Source: an uncultured Clostridia bacterium
GTDB taxonomy: Bacteria; Bacillota; Clostridia; Oscillospirales; Ruminococcaceae
DNA: 64,000 bases
Assembly (NCBI GenBank): GCA_947625125.1
Contig: CANQNF010000002.1
Span: forward strand, 88,824 to 152,823
Direction: 5' to 3'
Both the position numbers and the translations under genes were made by a program. Shown in pieces: positions 41,901 to 49,012 of this stretch. The stretch's first letter is position 1. Every line of letters begins with the position of its first letter. The notes under the pieces are model-generated. The model did not search any database, had not been told where the DNA came from, and saw only the letters and a list, made by a program, of their open reading frames with translations.

Positions 41901-42672
41901 TATCGCTATACAGAAGATGACTACTCTTACCTCCAATGCTTTTGAGGAATTTAACCGCACTCAGACGGATATGGTCGAGTATGTAAACAACGGTCTCGAC
42001 GAATGGATAGAAAATGAAGGGGCTGCTTCCGGCGGAAATATTGCTTTCACTATCAAGAAAGAAGCAGTTAAGATCATCAAGGAACAATTTGTTCAGCGCT
42101 TTGTCGACGCATTCAAGTCATGTCAGGGCAAAGTGAATGGAGACCTTGAAAAAATGGGCGACAGTATAAACAGCGTACTTGAAGAGATCAGAACAAAGAT
42201 CAGTAATTCGATTGTTGACGCGAGCGATGAAATAAAGAGATATAAAGATGAAATGATAAGCGAGCTAAAGGATTCCATGAAGCAGGGTGCTGAAAAGGTC
42301 AGCGAAACGCTTTCCAACCGACTTGACGGTACCTTTGGAAGCGGCTCGGACGCAGATGACAATACAGGAATGGCGTCATTGATACAGTTTTATTATAGCG
42401 ATTATCTGAGGCTGTTCCTGATGATAGGTCTGTATGTCAACGAGGAAGCCATCATTTTGAGAACAGCCGACGCCATTCAGGCAAATATGTCAATGGCAAG
42501 CAAAGATTCAAACTATATGCTTTCAAAATCCTCCGCCTATGTCGAGATGTCGGCGACGGTGCAGGTTCAGCCGATGCTTCTGGCTTTGCCGCTCTTTGCG
42601 GACGTCGAAGACAATCTAAAGGACAGCCGAGGCTGGTATACGCTTGAAAGCAGCGGAATTAAAGGATACTGA
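38938..42672 (+). CDS. Giant DUF5702 Tad-associated protein
   Basis: The 1244-residue protein begins MKFLYRNRGAVSVFLVIILLPMLLVSSMFVDASRVKLSR, the characteristic start of DUF5702 proteins that accompany clostridial Tad loci. These are large TadG-like proteins with one N-terminal membrane segment. Long coiled-coil-like stretches (about residues 250-560), a low-complexity Lys/Glu/Asn region (about 670-760), a hydrophobic part near 860-910 and another helical region follow. It probably forms part of the extracytoplasmic assembly, but no activity is known. A stop and the next start lie two bases apart (TGATATG), so translation is coupled. Confidence 0.85.
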   Translation: MKFLYRNRGAVSVFLVIILLPMLLVSSMFVDASRVKLSRSVLDSAADLTLNTALTDYDTMLKDMYGLFATAQDTEELYERLEKYYTTCITSSGVSDEEAEGYVDQLMAQLGLVADGADTSDLLGIQVTDFDISKRTDASLANAAVLEKQIVEFMKYRAPINTGLSFLSSLKSFKTLGKQTELVDKRKEYYEGQQNVMENAQLAWKEIYEYNKCGFANQDDYLTKMKEDFEQNFDDLYHEYSIKTIKDLYDAQDYDGFDPRLYSIVNEDYTFVFYHNGEEVRDNAKGMPIMYLNHDKNQRHEIFRESLKYTLDHPATLSDVQDILENLNNLKEKISDEIVELIYYDDASYNLQVLVQSNRLKQYETLTDDFKEMYRYYFLLRNAEKTCGTEVMATRVTMFGDSSPKELGQYANSLQIDSEVLWKNELKNTIERLNTDYQHFRDEIVHANATDTTEVNEGLNQIHNAAASYRQNVEDGITHLEAAKGYLKSIYDAVKPDGNLDQLKNSWQDVANDSELVNTPLASQDKAEIESLSTYLNAEDVQKLITRIENIINNLQTLREQIDSVKYFGVFPQEINGYVDLEKILENNIGADKLKSVPINAVELNSQAEAWVQGKYIVGAPLDISWENQQGTEPNLTKGEKLNFYSYLYGHFGASGSGEMPDTKNAEDEYSDIKKIIQQKADAELSKSGISKEEPKEVETGNNDGGKESEKNKNTDDGPKELINMKNRPSADPNLSKDGAGSSKIDTSQNAAKNSSTSISNMLGDLGAAIARMGTDLRDKLYVSDYILSMLSYDTIEKEFKNKNPDVAKEAKPVSLTLTPIDAEHNYAYLNEVEYIIYGGKNASNSFKAYGSIYGIRLAFNLIYAFMDSSIRDGAFAIATPISAATLGVIPVPLIQAAIIIGLACLESSLDIAQLKLGEKVPLFKDGNTWRCSVQGGIKKAEEVVVNAAGELLDYTSDKLSEMIDEGGDKIKDYATGAFDDLITRNANIAIQKMTTLTSNAFEEFNRTQTDMVEYVNNGLDEWIENEGAASGGNIAFTIKKEAVKIIKEQFVQRFVDAFKSCQGKVNGDLEKMGDSINSVLEEIRTKISNSIVDASDEIKRYKDEMISELKDSMKQGAEKVSETLSNRLDGTFGSGSDADDNTGMASLIQFYYSDYLRLFLMIGLYVNEEAIILRTADAIQANMSMASKDSNYMLSKSSAYVEMSATVQVQPMLLALPLFADVEDNLKDSRGWYTLESSGIKGY

Positions 42673-42673
42673 T

Positions 42674-44089
42674 ATGTTTAAAAAACGGTCTTGCAGTGAA
42701 AATACAGATAAAACCGGTTTACTTGCGAAGGAAAGCGGAGTCATCATTATCGAGGCAACTCTTTCGCTGACTGCTTTTGTGTTTTCAATTATAATGATAC
42801 TCTCAATAGTCAACCTCTGCGTTGCGCAGTCGAGGATATCTTATGCCATAAATACCACTGCAAGGGAGATTTCTCAGTACAGTTATCTCTATTCTCTGAC
42901 CGGTCTGAACGATCGGCAAAGCGAGCTGTACAATGCCGGAGTTGACGGCACGTCGGGAGCAGTAAGCATTCTTTCGGATATCAACACAGTTTACAATGAG
43001 ATAGAAAAACTCGGGAATACTGGTCTCAGTTCGGAAGACAATATCTCGGATATTCTCAATGCATGGGACGGTATAAAGACAAGCGCCGGGAAGATAACTT
43101 CAGCGGGAAGCTCGATCGAAAGCAAAATTTCCGAGATCGCAAGCGACCCTAAAAATCTTCTGTTCGGTATAGCAAAGCTTGCCGCCAGCGAGACATTCGA
43201 TCTTGTTAAGTCCAGGCTTATAGCTGCTCCGCTTGCTAAAACCATGTGCAAAAGGCATCTTGTGGAGGAAAAGGACGGAGACGTTGAGGCTTTTCTTCAG
43301 CACTGCGGCGTAGTGCCGTCGTCGTCCGGTTCCTATTTAAACGGTTTGGATTTTAATCATTCAGAACTCTTTCCATACGGTTCGGACGTAATAAAAATAA
43401 ATGTTCAGTACGATGTTAAAGTTGTAGCGCTGCTGCCGATAAATGTTATATATCACTTCAACCAGACGGCGATCACTCACGGCTGGCTCGCAGGTCAGGT
43501 CAGTTTTGATTCGTCCGACAAATATCTAAAAAGCGACGATGAAGAGAATGATACCGAGAAAAATCAGTCTCTTTGGATTCAGGCGACGGTAGAGGAGAGG
43601 TCTGCGCTTATTCGCCATATGGTCATCGACGAAATGCTCGATGAAGGCTATAAAAAAACCTCGGGTCTCACAGACGTGCAGCTTTACAATCCCGAAAGCA
43701 ATAATTTCATCATGATATCCTCATTCAATCCTCTTTGGTCAGCAGACGGTGAACCGGCAAAGAGCGTTGAAGATATTGATGAAGCGGCGATAAGGCTTAC
43801 GATAGAGCGCCTGTGCGGGAAGATGAAGAGCACTACAGATCCTCAGAAGAGCGTAAAGACCAAGACTCTCAAGTCTGACGGAAGCACTGTCAAGGAAGAA
43901 TATAGCTGCGAAAATGCGACAAATAAAATCATTCTTGTGATTCCGTCTGACGAGGGTCTTAAGGAAAAAATTGAGAGTATTATCTCGACGTCCAAGACGC
44001 ACGGGATAGATATAGAGGTTTCTCCGGGGTTCGGTACCGGCGCCAGAGAGGTAAAAAAGACAACGGAAAGCGAGAATACTGAAAATTGA
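42674..44089 (+). CDS. Second TadE-like pseudopilin, long form
   Basis: The 471-residue protein has a leader ending in LAKESG, then VIIIEATLSLTAFVFSIIMILSIVNLCVAQ, with the conserved Glu at mature position 5, which fits a TadE-type pseudopilin. It is twice as long as usual, with an Asp/Ser-rich ectodomain up to the acidic tail. The start ATG 42674 lies one base after the DUF5702 stop. Its end overlaps the prepilin peptidase start. Confidence 0.8.
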   Translation: MFKKRSCSENTDKTGLLAKESGVIIIEATLSLTAFVFSIIMILSIVNLCVAQSRISYAINTTAREISQYSYLYSLTGLNDRQSELYNAGVDGTSGAVSILSDINTVYNEIEKLGNTGLSSEDNISDILNAWDGIKTSAGKITSAGSSIESKISEIASDPKNLLFGIAKLAASETFDLVKSRLIAAPLAKTMCKRHLVEEKDGDVEAFLQHCGVVPSSSGSYLNGLDFNHSELFPYGSDVIKINVQYDVKVVALLPINVIYHFNQTAITHGWLAGQVSFDSSDKYLKSDDEENDTEKNQSLWIQATVEERSALIRHMVIDEMLDEGYKKTSGLTDVQLYNPESNNFIMISSFNPLWSADGEPAKSVEDIDEAAIRLTIERLCGKMKSTTDPQKSVKTKTLKSDGSTVKEEYSCENATNKIILVIPSDEGLKEKIESIISTSKTHGIDIEVSPGFGTGAREVKKTTESENTEN

Positions 44090-44748
44090 TATATCTTATT
44101 TTAGCTTTTGAAAGCGCTGTGCTTATATCTTTCGGATATATATACAGCTGCTGCTATCTTCAAAATAAAAAACCGAGTGAAGCAATGGGCTCGCTGAACT
44201 TGAGCAGGGGAAGGACGATTTATCTTTTCTCGGCTGTTCTTACAAGCGTGATTATGATCTTCATGCTTGCAAAATATCACAGCCTCGGGGTCGTCGATTC
44301 CTTAAGGCTTATGTGTCTTGTACAGCTGCTTTTTCCGATAGCGGCAATAGATTATAAGACGCAGAAGATACCCAACAAGCTCATTCTGATACTCTTGATT
44401 TTAAGGCTGATTATTTTCGGAGTTGAGGCGTCAGTAAATTCGGGTCGGATAGTTTATCTCCTCAAGGATTATCTCATCGGTGCGCTATGCGTCGGCGGAT
44501 TTTTCCTGATAATGCTGTTGGTTTTCAGAAACAGCGTCGGGATGGGAGATGTAAAGCTCTTTGCAGTTATCGGTCTTTATCAGGGACTCTGGGGAGCGAT
44601 AAATTCGGTTTGCTTTTCTTTGGCGGTATCATTTGTAATCGCGGTTGGTTTGCTTGCGACAAAGTCCAAGGACAAAAAGGACGTAATGTCTTTTGGCCCG
44701 CCGATTCTTGCAGGGACGGTCATTGCTATATGTTTATCAGGAATGTAG
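44086..44748 (+). CDS. tadV: Prepilin peptidase TadV/CpaA (TTG start)
   Basis: This A24-family membrane aspartyl protease cleaves prepilin leaders. The 220-residue protein has about six to seven hydrophobic segments and the two catalytic Asp sites: IDYKTQKIPN near residue 90 and the GxGD motif GMGDVKLF near 152. The N-methylase domain of general prepilin peptidases is missing, as usual for TadV. No ATG is available; the TTG at 44086 overlaps the previous stop (TTGA), which implies translational coupling. Confidence 0.92.
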   Translation: MIYLILAFESAVLISFGYIYSCCYLQNKKPSEAMGSLNLSRGRTIYLFSAVLTSVIMIFMLAKYHSLGVVDSLRLMCLVQLLFPIAAIDYKTQKIPNKLILILLILRLIIFGVEASVNSGRIVYLLKDYLIGALCVGGFFLIMLLVFRNSVGMGDVKLFAVIGLYQGLWGAINSVCFSLAVSFVIAVGLLATKSKDKKDVMSFGPPILAGTVIAICLSGM

Positions 44749-44761
44749 TTAGGAGAAAAAT

Positions 44762-46072
44762 ATGAAGGGAAGAAAAATACTTACGCCTATTGCGGTCACT
44801 CTGCTGATGGTGCTTTCATGGAAGATGATGATAGACAACAGCAAGGCGTTTATCAACGAGTACAACGGCTATGTCGAGGCTGCCAGAGAAAGCGCTGGCA
44901 AAGGGATCATCACTACCGCTATCAGCAATTATGACAGCGCGTTACAGCTTCAAAGCAGCCCGGAGCTGTATGTTGAGATAATCGATTTTTACATGGACCA
45001 GGGCATGAGCAGGGAAAGGTTATCGAGGTGCGAGGACTTTGCAGAGGCGTATCCCTTAGAGCCAAAGGCGTACGATTGTCTTCTTGAGATTTACATGGAA
45101 GATGAGGATTACGAGTCATGCTACGACGTCATCGAAACGCTTGAAAAGCGGCAGTTGAAATCGGAATATGCAGACAGTGTTCTGTCCGAGATCTACTATT
45201 ATTATTACCTTGATTTCAGCACATACAGCGAGGTTGGAATTTACAGCAGCAGTTTTTGCGCCGTCAAGAAAAAAGACCTTTGGTCTTATGTAAACAGGTA
45301 CGGCGTCTCCAAGACCGGCAGTATTTTCACCGACGCAGGAGTGTTCACCTCAAGCGGCTATGCTCCGGTTGTTGATGAATCGGGAGAGGCTTATTTCATC
45401 GATTCGACCGGAAATAAGATGCTTGTATCGGACGATACATATCAGCGCTTCGGTCCTATTTCAGATGATCTTTCGTATGCAGTCAGACCCGATGGAAAAT
45501 ACACCTATGTAGACGGCGAGCTGAATCATGCATTCGGAGAATATGACAGAGCCTCCTCATTTAATGCAGGAAGAGCGTTAGTTCAAAACGCCGGGAGATG
45601 GAAAATAATCGACGACAAGGGAAATCCCGTCGGAAGCGCGGATTATGCCGACGTCATTTTGGACGGAAAGGACATAGCATTCAGAAACAACAGGGCTTTT
45701 GTGTCCGAGGGAAGCGGATTTATAATGATAGACACGGACGGAAAGCGGGTGGGCGCGGAAACTTATGAGGACGCTTTTGTCTTTGCAGGTGAAGAGCCTA
45801 CAGCTGTGAAAATAGGCGGCAGGTGGCGTTTTATCGACGCCGACGGAAAGCGCGTATCGGATAAAGATTATGAAGCCGCAAGACCATTTGCAAACGGATT
45901 TGCGGCGGTTTGCGAGAACGGAAAATGGGGATATATCGACAGCACCGGTACCATGGTCATTCCGGCACAGTTTGACGGGGCAGGGGAATTCAATGAAAAA
46001 GGAAGCTGTTTTGTCAAAAACGGCGATTTGTGGCAGCTGTTAAAGTTGTACCGCCTTAACAGAACGACTTGA
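44762..46072 (+). CDS. Membrane-anchored WG-repeat protein
   Basis: The 436-residue protein has an N-terminal membrane helix (ILTPIAVTLLMVLSWKMMI), a helical region with TPR-like repeats to about residue 170, and a C-terminal half of WG-type repeats such as NAGRWKIIDDKGN, IGGRWRFIDADGKRV and ENGKWGYIDSTGTMVIP. WG repeats bind proteins or glycans in other systems; here a structural or receptor role in the Tad locus is inferred from position. Its stop overlaps the upstream region of the next gene, 20 bases before the FHA start. Confidence 0.8.
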   Translation: MKGRKILTPIAVTLLMVLSWKMMIDNSKAFINEYNGYVEAARESAGKGIITTAISNYDSALQLQSSPELYVEIIDFYMDQGMSRERLSRCEDFAEAYPLEPKAYDCLLEIYMEDEDYESCYDVIETLEKRQLKSEYADSVLSEIYYYYYLDFSTYSEVGIYSSSFCAVKKKDLWSYVNRYGVSKTGSIFTDAGVFTSSGYAPVVDESGEAYFIDSTGNKMLVSDDTYQRFGPISDDLSYAVRPDGKYTYVDGELNHAFGEYDRASSFNAGRALVQNAGRWKIIDDKGNPVGSADYADVILDGKDIAFRNNRAFVSEGSGFIMIDTDGKRVGAETYEDAFVFAGEEPTAVKIGGRWRFIDADGKRVSDKDYEAARPFANGFAAVCENGKWGYIDSTGTMVIPAQFDGAGEFNEKGSCFVKNGDLWQLLKLYRLNRTT

Positions 46073-46092
46073 TTTTGAAGGGAGAAGTTCAG

Positions 46093-47493
46093 ATGTCAGA
46101 TTTTTACTACGAAAATCAAGGAGAGCTTACATATCTTGTATATGAGCTCGGACAGGACGACAAGGTCGACTCGGTCAGCTTGGGAATGCTGACGAATAAC
46201 GCCATCGACAATATCGCTCCGATTATTTACACGGAGGTAAACGAAAGGCGAATATTGAAATTTAACGTGACGGCGAGATTACCCCTGTCAAATTATCTCT
46301 ACGGAAATATTTCGCGTTCGAGCATGATCGATATTCTTTACGGAATTTCAAAGGCGCTTCTTGCCTCCGAGGAATACATGATAAATAAGGACTGCTTTGT
46401 TCTCAACGACGATTACATTTATGTTGATGTGAACACCAAGGATATCACGATGATCTGCCTGCCGGTAGAAACGGAATCGGAGCAAAAAATCGATCTTCGA
46501 CGTCGGTATTTTAAGGAGCTGATCTTCAAGACCACCTATGATCTTCATGAGAATAACGGCTATCTTGCCGCTATAATCAATTCCTTAAACGGCAGCACCA
46601 ATTTTTCCGTTAAGAAATTTTACGATGTTCTCAGCGAATTAAAAACTAAGCCTTCAGTCAAATCATCGGTTCAGACTGCGCAGACTCGGGATTATAAGAC
46701 TCCCGGCACCGCCGCATCCGGTATCACCGATAATCTCAAGCCACATGCAGAGAACGTCGCTCTGCCTGCTCATGGCAGAGAAGACGACGGTTTTATCATC
46801 CCGGCTCCGGCTAAAAAAGAAAAGCCGATGTCGCTTTTATATCTTCTCAGAAACTACAACAAGGATAATTTAGAGAAATATAGGGCTCAGAGGTCCGGAA
46901 ATACTCCTTCCGAGCCGAAAGGCAAGGTATCCGGAAAAGGCAAAAAGCCCATGGGATTCGATATACCCGGGCAGGAGAGCAATCCCTACACTCCAAATGA
47001 AAAAATAAATATTCCTGAGGGAAACAATCCCAAAGTAGTGAACCGCATTCCCTCTGCTCCGGCAAGTCCTTCCAATTCCGGCCAGAAAGGTCCGGGGGTT
47101 GTATTCAGACCCGATGATTTCGGAGATACCGTGTATGCCGACGATGCCTCGGAGATAAGCGTCACTACTCTTTTCAACGACAGAAGCAATTTCAAGATTG
47201 CCCCTACCCTCGTTCGCAAGCGCAACAATGAGCGCATTCGCATTGATTCTCCGATATTCAGAATCGGTCGTGACAGCAGCTTCAACAATTATGCGGTAAC
47301 CGATAACCACTTTGTAGGGCATACTCACTGCCACATAATCTCCCGCGACGGCGAATTTTTCCTTGTTGACGACAACTCCAAAAATCACACATTCCTTGAC
47401 GGACAGCAGATACCCCCAAGCACCGAGATTAAGCTTTCGCACGGGCAGAAGATAAGGCTTTCCGACGAAGAATTTGAATTCTTACTGTACTGA
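46093..47493 (+). CDS. FHA-domain phosphopeptide-binding protein (DUF6382 type)
   Basis: The 466-residue protein has an N-terminal domain (YYENQGELTYLVYEL, about residues 1-180) of the DUF6382 kind, a Lys/Pro/Gly-rich linker, and a C-terminal FHA domain from about residue 375. It carries the canonical FRIGRDSSFNNYAV, HFVGHTHCHI and LVDDNSKNHTFLDGQ signatures for phosphothreonine binding. I start it at ATG 46093 after AAGGGAGA. It is followed, with one base between, by a PP2C phosphatase, so it is likely a reader of the phosphorylation controlled by the PP2C and the kinase downstream. Confidence 0.88.
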   Translation: MSDFYYENQGELTYLVYELGQDDKVDSVSLGMLTNNAIDNIAPIIYTEVNERRILKFNVTARLPLSNYLYGNISRSSMIDILYGISKALLASEEYMINKDCFVLNDDYIYVDVNTKDITMICLPVETESEQKIDLRRRYFKELIFKTTYDLHENNGYLAAIINSLNGSTNFSVKKFYDVLSELKTKPSVKSSVQTAQTRDYKTPGTAASGITDNLKPHAENVALPAHGREDDGFIIPAPAKKEKPMSLLYLLRNYNKDNLEKYRAQRSGNTPSEPKGKVSGKGKKPMGFDIPGQESNPYTPNEKINIPEGNNPKVVNRIPSAPASPSNSGQKGPGVVFRPDDFGDTVYADDASEISVTTLFNDRSNFKIAPTLVRKRNNERIRIDSPIFRIGRDSSFNNYAVTDNHFVGHTHCHIISRDGEFFLVDDNSKNHTFLDGQQIPPSTEIKLSHGQKIRLSDEEFEFLLY

Positions 47494-47494
47494 T

Positions 47495-48265
47495 ATGGAT
47501 TTTATTATTGCTTCCGCCACCGACGTCGGGACAAAGAAACGGATAAATCAGGACAGCCTTTCTCTCAAAAGCTTTATCACTCCTATAGGAAACGTCGCGC
47601 TCGCAGTTTTGTGCGACGGCATGGGAGGGCTGTCTCATGGAGAGATCGCAAGCCGTTTAATAGTGTCTGCATTTGAAGATTGGGCAGAGCTGAATCTTCC
47701 CATACTTGCACAAAGTGAAATTTACGACGGCGATATTCGCAGACAGTGGACGGAAATAATCAATTCGCAGAACGCCGCGATAAGGCTTTTCGGCGAGCAG
47801 AACGGATTTAAAATAGGCTCTACGGTCACAGCTATGCTTCTTACCGCGACAAGATATTTCATCCTTAATATCGGAGATTCACGGGCATACAAAATCAGCG
47901 GCGGCGGAGTTACAAGAATTACCACCGACCACACAGTCATCGAAACCGAAATAGAGCTTGGAAACATGACGGAAACGCAGGCGCTTAACTCTCCTATTCG
48001 TTCTGTTCTTACCAAATGCGTCGGTATCTCCGAAACCGTTGAGCCTGATATGTTTTTCGGCGATACTGAGACGGATACAGTTTATCTTTTGTGTTCGGAC
48101 GGTTTTAGGCATCTGATAACAGAGGAAGAAATGAAAAAAGCGCTTTATTTCGGTGCGGCATATGATTTCGGATCTTTGAAAAGTCGAATTGAGGATCTTA
48201 TAGAAATAAATAAGCAGAGAGGAGAAACCGATAATATATCGGCGGTGGCTGTATATGCAAAATGA
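47495..48265 (+). CDS. PP2C-type Ser/Thr protein phosphatase
   Basis: This metal-dependent phosphatase removes phosphate from Ser/Thr residues. The 256-residue protein has the PP2C motifs: the first metal site in ATDVGTKKRINQDS, AVLCDGMGGLSHGE with the central DGMGG, the ILNIGDSRAYKI segment, RITTDHTV, LLCSDGF near 200, and GETDNISAV at the C-terminus. It lies one base after the FHA stop and acts as the likely counterpart of the kinase at 49013. No ribosome site is obvious, so translation is coupled. Confidence 0.95.
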   Translation: MDFIIASATDVGTKKRINQDSLSLKSFITPIGNVALAVLCDGMGGLSHGEIASRLIVSAFEDWAELNLPILAQSEIYDGDIRRQWTEIINSQNAAIRLFGEQNGFKIGSTVTAMLLTATRYFILNIGDSRAYKISGGGVTRITTDHTVIETEIELGNMTETQALNSPIRSVLTKCVGISETVEPDMFFGDTETDTVYLLCSDGFRHLITEEEMKKALYFGAAYDFGSLKSRIEDLIEINKQRGETDNISAVAVYAK

Positions 48266-48353
48266 AAAGGATTTTGTATTCAAATGTTTCAGGTGAGCTT
48301 AAAGTAATACTTTTCTCGGACATTTACAAATTTTGAAACATAGGTGAAGCATG

Positions 48354-48566
48354 ATGAATAAAATTCTATCTAAAATAAAGTCTTTTATTACAGATGAAAC
48401 CGGCAAGGTAAAGAAGGTAATAATTGTAATCTTAGTTATAGTAATCGTCTTGGTGATTTTGACATTGGTGTTCAAATTTGTTGTAATACCGTATTTAAGA
48501 AGATTGGTTATCGAACTAAGCAAACTGGCTCCTGCGCCACACGTTCTTAATGAAAAAATCGCTTAG
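48354..48566 (+). CDS. Flp-like type IV pilin, copy 3 (distant duplicate)
   Basis: The 70-residue protein (MNKILSKIKSFITDETGKVKK, then VIIVILVIVIVLVILTLVFKFVV) is nearly the same as copy 1 at 37463, though 11 kb away. Its upstream bases match those of copy 2, including the decayed tadC-end relic at 48323-48331. The tail differs (KLAPAPHVLNEKIA). It is placed after the PP2C gene, so the FHA-PP2C module is bracketed by pilin genes. I use the second of two ATG codons, as for copy 2. Confidence 0.78.
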   Translation: MNKILSKIKSFITDETGKVKKVIIVILVIVIVLVILTLVFKFVVIPYLRRLVIELSKLAPAPHVLNEKIA

Positions 48567-48598
48567 GTATTTACAAATCTTGGAATATAGGTGAGAAA

Positions 48599-48745
48599 AT
48601 GAATTTTTTATCTAAAATCAAGTCATTTTTACGGATGAGAGCGGCAAGGTAAAGAAGGCAAAATGTAATCTTGGTGTAATGATTGTCTTTGCGATTTTGG
48701 CATTTGTGTTCAACTTTGTTGTAATACCGTATTGTTTTAGCAATA
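48599..48745 (+). pseudogene. Frameshifted Flp-like pilin, copy 4
   Basis: From ATG 48599 the sequence matches copy 1 base for base at the start (FLSKIKS), but one T is lost from the T-run after AAGTCA, which shifts the frame to an early stop after about 17 codons. Further small deletions follow (around 48660-48690). The upstream bases 48570-48592 repeat the real tadC end, as at copy 1. This copy is dead but marks a duplication from the 37.4-kb site. Confidence 0.78.
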
Positions 48746-48844
48746 CTGATTGCAACGGTGACAATTTATCTGATATGCAGACATTTAATGAAGAAGAAAA
48801 AGAAAACGAAAAATCGTACCGAAGCATAAAGTTGGAGGAAAACC

Positions 48845-49000
48845 ATGACATTTTACGGCGAAAGTTTGCTGATGCTCGGAATATTTATACTCATCATATT
48901 TGCGGCAGCAACAACGATATTTGGGCTTATAAATATTATATCCTCTAAAAGGATAAAATCCCGCCTTGCCAAGGAATACGGCGAAAAGCCTAATAAATAG
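48845..49000 (+). CDS. Small single-pass membrane protein
   Basis: A 51-codon frame starts at ATG 48845, seven bases after TTGGAGG, and ends with TAG. It encodes a hydrophobic helix (LLMLGIFILIIFAAATTIFGLINII) and a basic tail (SSKRIKSRLAKEYGEK). The length, ribosome site and position 12 bases before the kinase gene support a real gene. It may be a partner of the kinase. I know no family. Confidence 0.68.
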   Translation: MTFYGESLLMLGIFILIIFAAATTIFGLINIISSKRIKSRLAKEYGEKPNK

Positions 49001-49012
49001 CAGGAGTATATC

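Noticed and set aside
37434..48592. CRISPR-like interpretation of the recurring TTTACAAAT segments
   Set aside because: Copies are few, far apart and tied to pilin genes; no spacer pattern and no cas genes.
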